Shown: positions 57,203-64,000 of the stretch, one piece after another
How positions within the stretch are numbered: position 1 is the first letter of the stretch
How the letters are laid out: each line of letters starts with the position of its first letter
From: Pseudoalteromonas haloplanktis ATCC 14393
GTDB taxonomy: Bacteria > Pseudomonadota > Gammaproteobacteria > Enterobacterales > Alteromonadaceae
DNA length: 64,000 nucleotides
Assembly: GCF_000238355.1 (NCBI RefSeq)
Contig: NZ_AHCA01000004.1
Location: forward strand, 1 to 64,000
Reading direction: 5' to 3'
Position numbers and translations under genes: made by a program
Notes under the pieces: model-generated
What the model was told of the DNA's origin: nothing
What the model saw: only the letters and a program-made list of their open reading frames with translations
The model's database searches: none

Positions 57203-57406
57203 TCAACTGGGGGATTGTTCTTCTATACTTTTTTTACGTGAAAATAATTTATGACCAAATAACCAAAATACTCCTTCAAAGACAAAACCAAGGATAACTA
57301 AAGCTATTGCTCCCGAGGCATTTCCCATTGCGTAGCAAGTAATTGCTAAACACAACAGTGCAAGCAGGGCCAACCACTTTGTAATTTTTGCTGCAACCAC
57401 GTTCAT
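57203..57406 (-). CDS. Small membrane protein, function unknown
   Basis: 67 aa from MNVVAAKITKWLALL, chosen for its excellent SD (AAAGGAG, 7 nt before ATG); the frame opens 27 codons earlier. Two hydrophobic helices (about 10-28 and 31-49) and a basic/acidic tail (SRKKSIEEQSPS). No family recognised. Near dinB, but with its own ribosome-binding site. Confidence 0.68.
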   Translation of the reverse strand: MNVVAAKITKWLALLALLCLAITCYAMGNASGAIALVILGFVFEGVFWLFGHKLFSRKKSIEEQSPS

Positions 57407-57570
57407 AATTTGCTCCTTTAAATCATCAAAAAATATAGCCAAACTATATCTATCGTTTACGTAAGCGTGAACTACTAAAGTTAGCATGTTTTGGTGATTT
57501 TTCTAATTTTCTTGAGCTAAAAGCAGCATATTGCTAACCTGAGCGTTCATTACAGTAATCGAGTTTGTTT

Positions 57571-57999
57571 ATGCAATCGTTTATAGAACAACACCCTATT
57601 CACACCAAAATTAATGTTGCTTGGGGTGAAATGGATGCCTTACAACACGTTAATAATGTCGTTTATTTCCGTTATTTTGAAACCGCCCGAATTGATTTTT
57701 TTAATCAAATTAATTTACTCGAAGATCTACAAAAAACCGGTGTAGGACCTGTGATCAGCGAAAACAACGCGCGTTATAAGCGCCCAGTTACTTTTCCAGA
57801 TACAGTGCTGGTAGGCGTCACAATTAGCGACATTCAAGCTGATCGCTTTATGATGCATTACAACGTGTTTAGTCAAGCACAAAACGCGTTAACAACTATT
57901 GGCTCATCGCAAGTGGTGATGTTCAACTTTAAAACTGGCAAAAAAGCCAATTTAAGCGAGCCTCTTTTAGCAGCTCTTAAAACCTACTCGCAAAATTAA
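57571..57999 (+). CDS. Acyl-CoA thioesterase, 4HBT/hot-dog fold
   Basis: 142 aa. Hot-dog thioesterase of the YbgC/FadM type: MDALQHVNNVVYFRYFETAR carries the catalytic Asp/His region near residues 19-38. Probably hydrolyses a CoA thioester; the substrate is unknown. The ATG at MQSFIEQHP is preferred over a TTG two codons earlier; no clear SD. It precedes the aldo/keto reductase by 13 bp, so they are cotranscribed. Confidence 0.9.
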   Translation: MQSFIEQHPIHTKINVAWGEMDALQHVNNVVYFRYFETARIDFFNQINLLEDLQKTGVGPVISENNARYKRPVTFPDTVLVGVTISDIQADRFMMHYNVFSQAQNALTTIGSSQVVMFNFKTGKKANLSEPLLAALKTYSQN

Positions 58000-58012
58000 A
58001 TAAGGAATCATT

Positions 58013-59065
58013 ATGCGTTATAACCCTCTTGGTAGGAGTGGCATCAATGTGTCACGCGTGTGCTTAGGCAGCATGACGTGGGGCGTGCAAAATAATCAAG
58101 CTGACGCCGATGAGCAAATTGCCTATGCCCTAGATCAAGGCGTTAATTTTATTGATACCGCTGAAATGTATGCGATCCCCCCCACACCTGACACTTACGG
58201 CAAAACAGAGCAAATCATAGGGAACTGGTTATCGCGTAATTCAAATAAACGCAATGACATTGTACTGGCAACTAAAATAGCCGGTAATGGTCTATCTTGG
58301 GTGCGTGATGGTGGAGATATTACGCGTCAAGCCGTGATCAGCGCCGTTGATGAATCATTAAAACGCCTACAAACCGATGTCATTGATTTATACCAATTAC
58401 ATTGGCCAAATCGCCAATCCCCGCACTTTAGCAAGCAATGGCCAGGTATGATCCGCTTTAGTGATGCCAACACACAGCAGCAGACTGCAAGTATGTTAGA
58501 CATTCTTGAAGGGTTAAATGACTGTGTTAAAGCAGGAAAAATTAAACATTGCGGCCTTTCTGATGACACTCCTTGGGGGATTAGCCAGTTTTTACGCTTA
58601 AGTGAGCAGCACAATTTACCGCGCATGGTATCGATTCAAAATGAGTTTAGCTTATTGCACGCCAAGGATTGGCCTTATTTAATCGAGCAATGTATTCATG
58701 AAGATATTGCCTATCTGCCATGGTCACCACTTGCAGGCGGTATGTTAACGGGTAAATACTTAAATGGCGCTCGCCCGCAAGGAAGCCGCTGGACCTTAGT
58801 GCAACGTAACGGTTTGTTCCGTGATACAGCACAATCGCAGCAAGCAATTAGTCACTACGTTGAAATTGCCAAACAATATCAATTAACCCCAGCACAGTTG
58901 GCGCTGGCATGGTGCGACCAAGTTGATGGTGTTACCTCATCAATTATAGGTGCAACCAGTTTAGCGCAATTAAAAGAAGACATTGACGCATTTAATATCG
59001 AATTAAGTGAGCAAGCACTCACTGATATTGATGCAATATTTAGACAATACCCAATGCCATTCTAA
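58013..59065 (+). CDS. Aldo/keto reductase, Tas-like
   Basis: 350 aa, TIM-barrel NADP(H)-dependent oxidoreductase similar to E. coli Tas. The catalytic tetrad is visible: Asp/Tyr in FIDTAEMYAIPP, Lys in IVLATKI, His in DLYQLHWP. NADP-binding IGATSLAQLKEDIDAF is at the C-terminus. The physiological substrate is unknown. SD GGAATC, 13 bp after the thioesterase gene. Confidence 0.92.
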   Translation: MRYNPLGRSGINVSRVCLGSMTWGVQNNQADADEQIAYALDQGVNFIDTAEMYAIPPTPDTYGKTEQIIGNWLSRNSNKRNDIVLATKIAGNGLSWVRDGGDITRQAVISAVDESLKRLQTDVIDLYQLHWPNRQSPHFSKQWPGMIRFSDANTQQQTASMLDILEGLNDCVKAGKIKHCGLSDDTPWGISQFLRLSEQHNLPRMVSIQNEFSLLHAKDWPYLIEQCIHEDIAYLPWSPLAGGMLTGKYLNGARPQGSRWTLVQRNGLFRDTAQSQQAISHYVEIAKQYQLTPAQLALAWCDQVDGVTSSIIGATSLAQLKEDIDAFNIELSEQALTDIDAIFRQYPMPF

Positions 59066-59072
59066 ACAAAAA

Positions 59073-59155
59073 AGCCCAGCTTTTGGTTATTTACCCAAAC
59101 TACCTCAAGATGCAGAATTTAGCGTTTCACAGGGGCTTAGGTATAAAGCTGGGCT
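59073..59155. repeat. Inverted repeat with 61-nt spacer
   Basis: Perfect 11-bp repeats AGCCCAGCTTT (59073-59083) and AAAGCTGGGCT (59145-59155). The T-run is only on the minus-strand side, so it looks like a leftward terminator, although no firmly supported leftward gene ends here. Confidence 0.55.
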
Positions 59156-59251
59156 GCAAGCAAAGCAAACAATAAAATAACCACTATTAAATAACTAGTT
59201 ACTTTAGTAGCATGGTAATCAAATAGTTGTACATCTAAATAACGTATCAAT

Positions 59252-60208
59252 ATGCAAACAAATAACACTCTGTTGGCGAAATGGCATTTTATCAGCATAT
59301 TCCTTATCTTCTTGGCAAGTGCTAACGCCGCAGCAAATAATACGGTTAGCGAAATCACTTGGCTGCAAAGCGATACAGCACCGTTCCATTTAAAGAAAAG
59401 TACACATGCACCAGATGGTGGTTTATGCGATTATTTAATTGAACAACTTATTGAAACATTACCCAATATAAAACATACCCGCTTATTGCTACCTCAAAAG
59501 CGTATCGGTAAGTATTTAGATGAAGGACAAATGGCTTGCTACCCATGTATGATCCACCGGGAAAAAAGCACTGACAGAGTAACCTACTCAATGCCAACGA
59601 CGGTTTATCCGCCGTTCAATATAATAACAACCCCAGCAAACGCTGAGGCAATTAGCTTACGTCATGGTGATCCTGTACAACTCATTAATCTACTCACCGA
59701 CACACACTTTATTTTTGGTCAAACCGCCGCAAGAAAGTTTACTCAGGAAATAAATGAAATAGCCCGCAATACTAAAAGCTACGAAAATGCTTCGTTGAGC
59801 TGGAGCAGCGAAAACGAAAGTAGAGCCGTGATTGCACGACTTAACCACGGCTATATTGATTACACAATTGACTATCCGTTTCTAGCTGATTATTACAACC
59901 GCTTTAGCGAGTTAAGTAATGTGGTTGCGTTACCCATTGCTAATCACCAAAGTAACTTAGTTTTAGGAGCTGTCGGCTGCTCTTCAAACGCGCCAAATAA
60001 CTTTGCTAATAATGCGCTTCAGCAAATTAACCAAGTATTACAGCACACTATTTTACCATCAGTTCAATACCAAGCATCACAAAGACAGTGGCTTGAATCG
60101 ACTTTTCCTGACTTTATCACCCACTATCAGCAGCAAATATTAAACGTTAATCGGCCAGCCAATGCTGCTCCAGCAGCCGTTGAGAATCCAAATAAAGCTG
60201 AACAATAA
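59252..60208 (+). CDS. Exported solute-binding-like protein (SBP_bac_3-like)
   Basis: 318 aa. A signal peptide (about 1-28, ending ASANAAANN) precedes a periplasmic binding-protein fold of the family 3 type, of the divergent class often annotated TIGR02285-like (ITWLQSDTAPFHLKK; GLCDYLIEQLIETLP; RLNHGYIDYTIDYP). No transporter genes adjoin it, so it may be an orphan sensor or binding protein. The last 62 bp overlap the convergent FAH gene. The ligand is unknown. Confidence 0.75.
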   Translation: MQTNNTLLAKWHFISIFLIFLASANAAANNTVSEITWLQSDTAPFHLKKSTHAPDGGLCDYLIEQLIETLPNIKHTRLLLPQKRIGKYLDEGQMACYPCMIHREKSTDRVTYSMPTTVYPPFNIITTPANAEAISLRHGDPVQLINLLTDTHFIFGQTAARKFTQEINEIARNTKSYENASLSWSSENESRAVIARLNHGYIDYTIDYPFLADYYNRFSELSNVVALPIANHQSNLVLGAVGCSSNAPNNFANNALQQINQVLQHTILPSVQYQASQRQWLESTFPDFITHYQQQILNVNRPANAAPAAVENPNKAEQ

Positions 60209-60761
60209 ACTCACTGCCTTTGCTGACTTCACCAACCCCTTCTGGGGTGCCTGTCATTATAATATCGCCATCTTGCAAGGTCATAAATTGGCTAATTTCC
60301 GTTAGGATGGCATCTGCTTTATTGATCATTAACTCGCAATTACCTTGTTGCTGTATACGACCATCAATCATTAGTTTAAAACTAAATAATTGCTGTGCAC
60401 TATTAATTGGCACAAACTCGCTAAATAATGCCGAACCGTCAAACGCTTTCGCTCGCTCCCATGGCAAGCCTTTCATTTTTAAATGTGTTTGCACTGCTCG
60501 TTTAGTTAAGTCTAAGCCAAGGCCTACAGCACTGAGTTGATTATTTTTAACAATAAAACACAGTTCAGTTTCAAAATGTAAGATGTCTTGATTATGTTGA
60601 CTATGCAACTGTTCACTAATAGCACTGTTTGGTTTTGTAAATAACAACATTTCACTAGGGGTTTCATTCCCCAGCTCAGCAATGTGTGCAGCATAATTCC
60701 GACCAATACAGATAATTTTATTGGGTATAACTCGTTGCCCAGCAACTTTAACAGTATTCAT
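60147..60761 (-). CDS. Fumarylacetoacetate hydrolase family protein
   Basis: 204 aa, FAH C-terminal fold of the YcgM type. CIGRNYAAHIAELGNE (about 17-32) and LLFTKPNSAIS are typical; metal acids lie in FETELCFIV and later MTGTPEGVGEV. Likely an acylpyruvate/fumarylpyruvate hydrolase or oxaloacetate-type decarboxylase; substrate unknown. SD AGGAAA. Its 3' end overlaps the convergent gene by 62 bp. Confidence 0.9.
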   Translation of the reverse strand: MNTVKVAGQRVIPNKIICIGRNYAAHIAELGNETPSEMLLFTKPNSAISEQLHSQHNQDILHFETELCFIVKNNQLSAVGLGLDLTKRAVQTHLKMKGLPWERAKAFDGSALFSEFVPINSAQQLFSFKLMIDGRIQQQGNCELMINKADAILTEISQFMTLQDGDIIMTGTPEGVGEVSKGSEFIVQLYLDSQRLLEQHWLAD

Positions 60762-60961
60762 TTCAAATTTTCCTCATGCACGTATCGTGTCGCTAATAGT
60801 GGTAACAAATTAAGGTTATTAACAAGCATTATCATACAATAATCTCTATATTTGCCACTTAAACCGCAGCTGAACAGCTAATAAGCATACAATTATTGTT
60901 TAATATTTCTAATAATAACATAAACATACCAATTAACCGTGGGTACAAAAACTAATAACTA

Positions 60962-60990
60962 TTGACGATTGTTTTACTTTCTACTAACTT
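60962..60990 (+). promoter_or_regulatory. Candidate promoter for TonB receptor
   Basis: -35 TTGACG (60962-60967), 17-bp spacer, -10 TAACTT (60985-60990). The start site would fall inside the first operator. Confidence 0.5.
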
Positions 60991-60991
60991 A

Positions 60992-61007
60992 ATGTAAGCG
61001 GTTACAT
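60992..61007. promoter_or_regulatory. LacI-type operator O1
   Basis: ATGTAAGCGGTTACAT, palindromic except at the centre, placed at the predicted transcription start. Confidence 0.65.
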
Positions 61008-61043
61008 AAATAAAATCGGGTTCGGCGGTTTTTTTTATAACTA

Positions 61044-61061
61044 AATGTAAGCGCTTACATT
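61044..61061. promoter_or_regulatory. LacI-type operator O2
   Basis: AATGTAAGCGCTTACATT is a perfect 18-bp palindrome with a central CG. Its centre is 53 bp from O1, close to five helical turns, which would suit looping by one tetrameric repressor. Confidence 0.72.
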
Positions 61062-61096
61062 ATACGCAACAATAAAAACCAGATCTGGAGATTTGC

Positions 61097-64000
61097 ATGA
61101 ACCACACACATTTCAAGAAAAAGCAGCTTGCCATTAGCCTGTCCATGGCTATGGGTTTAAGTGCGCTAATTCCCCATACAGCTGTTGCCGAAGAAGAGCC
61201 CACAGCAAAAACCGATATAGAAGTTATTCAAGTTTCAGGTATTCGCGGCAGTTTAGTGAAATCTATGGATATTAAGCGCCAATCGGCAGGTGTTGTAGAC
61301 GCAATCACCTCAGAAGACATTGGTAAATTCCCTGATACTAACCTTGCTGAATCGCTGCAACGGATCACAGGTGTATCAATCGACCGTAGTAACGGTGAAG
61401 GCAGCAAAATTACTGTACGTGGTTTTGGCCCAGAGTTTAACTTAGTCACGTTAAATGGCCGCCAAATGCCAACTACCGGTGGCCGCTCATTCGACTTCGC
61501 AGACATCGCAACCGAGAGTGTGAGTGGTGTTGAGGTTTATAAAACAGCCCGCGCAGATATTCCAAGTGGTGGTATTGGCGCAACCGTTAATATCAGTACC
61601 GCAAAACCATTATCTAATCCAGGCTTACATGCTTCGGTTGGTGCCAAAGCAGTACACGACACGTCTAATGAAACTGGCAAAGATATTACTCCAGAATATT
61701 CAGGTATCTATAGCAACACATTTAATGATGACAAATTTGGTATTTTAATTTCAGGTTCAGTTCAAGAGCGCGACAACCGCGAGCAATCAATGGCAGTTGA
61801 TAACTGGATCCCAAATGTGGATATTTCAGCATCACCAGGCTTATCACTCACCGATAATAACCAACGTGCGGATGGCACCACTTGGTATCCACAAAATGCC
61901 GGTTATGCATTTTCAGACAACACCCGTAAACGCACCAATGGTCAGCTAGTACTGCAATACGCCCCCTCTGAAAAGCTTACCGCAACGCTTGATTACACTT
62001 ATTCAAAACTTGAGTTTGAAAAAGATGGCCGCAGTTTTGGTGTGTGGTTCAATAACGGGGGTAACGTAAATTCAGCAAACATCAATGAAAATGGTACGTA
62101 CACGCAAGTAAGTGAGTTTGGTGGTGACTATTCAACTAACTTAAATCGCGGTGCAACCACCAACGAAAATAAATCGTTAGGTTTAAACCTTGATTGGCAA
62201 GTGACTGACAATTTCAACATTGAGTTTGATGCCCATAACTCCTCTGCCGAAAGCGCAGGTGTTGGTATTGGCCACGATGCATTTATGATCATAGGTAACA
62301 CATCATGTGATTGGTGTGAAAACCCAACAGTCAATATCGATGAAAAAATGGCAGACTTTAGCCAAGGCGAAATTCCACTTATCGATATGACTTTAACTAA
62401 TGGCCAAGCAGAAATACTACCAAGTGATATGGGAACTTTGTTTGCTGGAGTTAATAAAGATACAAACACCAACGACCTTGATCAATATCAGCTTAAGAGT
62501 ACTTGGTATAACGAAAACAGTGGCGCCCTTTCAAGCATTAATTTTGGTGTGTCACATACTAAAATTGAGTTTCGTACTACGCAATCCTACTCAGAGCAGT
62601 TAGCCGCTGGTTGGTGGCTAAACTCTGCAGATTGGTACGATGATAGCTTATTTACTCGTGTTGATAGTTCAGGTTTACTCGATGGCTTTTCAGGTGGTGG
62701 TAGCGACAAACTACTTAACTACTACTACGATGCTGATTTTAATGAGATTGTAGCCATTGCAGAAAGTATTGATTGCGACCACCCAGATGGCGGTATTGGT
62801 GCATGTAGCTGGCCTGCTGATGTAAATGGTCAAGTGCAATCTGGTCCAATTGATAATGATCACCGCGTTAGCGAGAAAACACTCTCATTTTACACGCAAG
62901 CAAACTTTGAAACAGAGTTTAACGATATGTACGTCACCATGGCGGTTGGCTTACGTTATGAGAAAACAGATGTTGAATCAAAAAGTTTAGAAAAACCAGC
63001 GGCAGGTATGACTTGGGTTAATGGTAACGAATGGTCATATAATTTTGGTGAACAAACGTTCTCAAATGGTGAAGGTAGCACCAGCGAATTCTTACCAAAT
63101 TTAGATATAAATGTTGAAGTTGCGCAAGACGTGATGGCGCGCTTCTCTTATAGCCGCACACTGGCTCGTCCTCCAGTAAACTCTCTACGTTCAACGACTT
63201 CATTTTTAGGTAACCCTAAAGTCGGCCAGCGTAAAGTGGCTGTAGGTAACCCAGATTTAAAACCTTTTGTGTCTGATAACATCGATTTATCACTTGAGTA
63301 TTATTATGGTGAAGGCAGCTATATGTCGGCGGGTTATTACCGTAAACAAGTTGAAAATTTCATTGTTAACGTAACAACTCAAGAAACCATGGGCGATATT
63401 CGTGACCCATTTATTGGTGAGCGCGCAGAGCAAGCACGTGAAGACTTAGCAGCCGAAGGGATCACACCGTCTGATCAAGCGATTCATGACAAAATCAATG
63501 AAAACCAAGGCACTGAACAAGGTACCGGCATCACAGGCACAGCGACGGATCCACTCGCTATTTTTGATGTTGCCCGCGATACCAATGTCGAAACAGGTAA
63601 CTTATGGGGCTGGGAGCTTGCTGCACAGCATATGTTTGGCGATACCGGTTTTGGTTTAGTTGCTAATGCCACTTTCGTATTTGGTGATGTAGAAGCTGAT
63701 CGTGATGCTGTCGGTTATCAATTCGCTTTACCTGGATTAAGTGATTCGGCTAACTTCTCTGCGATTTATGATTTAAACGGTTTATCTGCTCGCCTATCGT
63801 ATAACTGGCGTGATGAGTTCTTAACTGGTTTTGATCAACATTCATCGCCTATCTTTACTGAGTCTTATGGTCAGTGGGATATCAATGTTAACTACGCAGT
63901 AAATGAGCAGTTAACGGTGTTTGTTGAAGGCCTTAACTTAACAGACGAAACACAACGAACGTATGTTCGTTACTCTGAGCAGTTGTTACGTGCTAACCAA
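61097..64000 (+). CDS. TonB-dependent outer-membrane receptor (TIGR01782-like), 3' end missing
   Basis: 968 codons are present with no stop; the gene runs off the window, and only a short C-terminal barrel segment should be missing. Signal peptide about 1-31 (ends TAVAEEE). A TonB-box-like IEVIQVSG is followed by the plug domain (SLVKSMDIKRQSAGVVDAIT; KFPDTNLAESLQRITGVSIDR; VRGFGPEFNLVTLNGRQMP), then a long beta-barrel. It belongs to the Xanthomonas/Caulobacter-type receptors that take up carbohydrates and similar large nutrients. The ligand is unknown. Twin LacI-type operators upstream indicate sugar induction. Confidence 0.9.
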   Translation, partial: MNHTHFKKKQLAISLSMAMGLSALIPHTAVAEEEPTAKTDIEVIQVSGIRGSLVKSMDIKRQSAGVVDAITSEDIGKFPDTNLAESLQRITGVSIDRSNGEGSKITVRGFGPEFNLVTLNGRQMPTTGGRSFDFADIATESVSGVEVYKTARADIPSGGIGATVNISTAKPLSNPGLHASVGAKAVHDTSNETGKDITPEYSGIYSNTFNDDKFGILISGSVQERDNREQSMAVDNWIPNVDISASPGLSLTDNNQRADGTTWYPQNAGYAFSDNTRKRTNGQLVLQYAPSEKLTATLDYTYSKLEFEKDGRSFGVWFNNGGNVNSANINENGTYTQVSEFGGDYSTNLNRGATTNENKSLGLNLDWQVTDNFNIEFDAHNSSAESAGVGIGHDAFMIIGNTSCDWCENPTVNIDEKMADFSQGEIPLIDMTLTNGQAEILPSDMGTLFAGVNKDTNTNDLDQYQLKSTWYNENSGALSSINFGVSHTKIEFRTTQSYSEQLAAGWWLNSADWYDDSLFTRVDSSGLLDGFSGGGSDKLLNYYYDADFNEIVAIAESIDCDHPDGGIGACSWPADVNGQVQSGPIDNDHRVSEKTLSFYTQANFETEFNDMYVTMAVGLRYEKTDVESKSLEKPAAGMTWVNGNEWSYNFGEQTFSNGEGSTSEFLPNLDINVEVAQDVMARFSYSRTLARPPVNSLRSTTSFLGNPKVGQRKVAVGNPDLKPFVSDNIDLSLEYYYGEGSYMSAGYYRKQVENFIVNVTTQETMGDIRDPFIGERAEQAREDLAAEGITPSDQAIHDKINENQGTEQGTGITGTATDPLAIFDVARDTNVETGNLWGWELAAQHMFGDTGFGLVANATFVFGDVEADRDAVGYQFALPGLSDSANFSAIYDLNGLSARLSYNWRDEFLTGFDQHSSPIFTESYGQWDINVNYAVNEQLTVFVEGLNLTDETQRTYVRYSEQLLRANQ

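Larger units (their letters stand above)
60762..61096. other. Divergent FAH/TonB-receptor intergenic region
   Basis: 335 bp containing the receptor promoter and two LacI-type operators listed separately. The left half is A/T-rich with no gene or RNA that I can support. Confidence 0.6.

Overview
The window is about 40% G+C and is typical of a marine gammaproteobacterium of the Alteromonadales, most likely Pseudoalteromonas. Three things point there: the protein families, the gene orders (nrdR-ribD-ribE-ribB-ribH-nusB-thiL-pgpA near xseB-ispA-dxs; pomA-pomB; a bo3 quinol oxidase operon), and a large TonB-dependent receptor with chitin- and polysaccharide-degrading enzymes. The genus is inferred from overall similarity, not proven. 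Most of the window is core chromosome. I see no prophage, CRISPR array, transposase or tRNA.

Layout. 1-585: leader and tandem promoters of a leftward rRNA operon whose 16S gene should begin just off the left edge. 586-7453: ybbN/cnoX, an exported M20 amidohydrolase, topB with a perfect SOS box, a small membrane protein, a 25-codon ORF and the sodium-driven flagellar stator pomAB with a sigma-28-type promoter. 7454-10560: xseB-ispA-dxs (isoprenoid precursors). 10561-16319: a MITE-like element, a collagen-like/propeller lipoprotein and a ligand-sensing diguanylate cyclase. 16349-23613: pgpA, thiL, nusB, riboflavin genes, nrdR and glyA, all leftward. 24355-29159: thrABC with its leader peptide and attenuator. 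29241-40236: signalling genes (CheY-like protein, histidine kinase, HDOD protein, chemoreceptor), rdgC and peptidases (M49-like, DPP IV-like). 40368-45848: cyoABCDE, preceded by a small membrane protein with an FNR-like box. 46218-51690: a GH43 enzyme, a GH19 chitinase behind a LacI-type operator, and a cytochrome c/Vgb-like propeller protein preceded by a G10 tract. 52001-60761: an M17 aminopeptidase, cstA with a structured leader, SOS-controlled dinB, a thioesterase, an aldo/keto reductase, a solute-binding-like protein and an FAH-family hydrolase. 60962-64000: a TonB-dependent receptor with twin LacI-type operators, cut by the window end.

How the parts work together. One theme is nutrient scavenging in the sea: exported peptidases and amidohydrolase, CstA, chitinase, GH43 and the TonB receptor, the last two of these systems apparently under LacI-type control. 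Another is DNA damage response: topB and dinB carry LexA boxes, and rdgC is also present. A third is leader control: the thr attenuator, terminator-like hairpins directly in front of thiL and the M17 aminopeptidase, and a multi-stem cstA leader. No wholly new multigene system stands out. The most novel-looking signals are small or regulatory: the SOS box at topB, the G10 tract in the ribosome-binding position of the cytochrome/propeller gene, the cstA leader, the looped operators at the TonB receptor, the 25-codon ORF after pomB, and the unassigned central domain of the chitinase.
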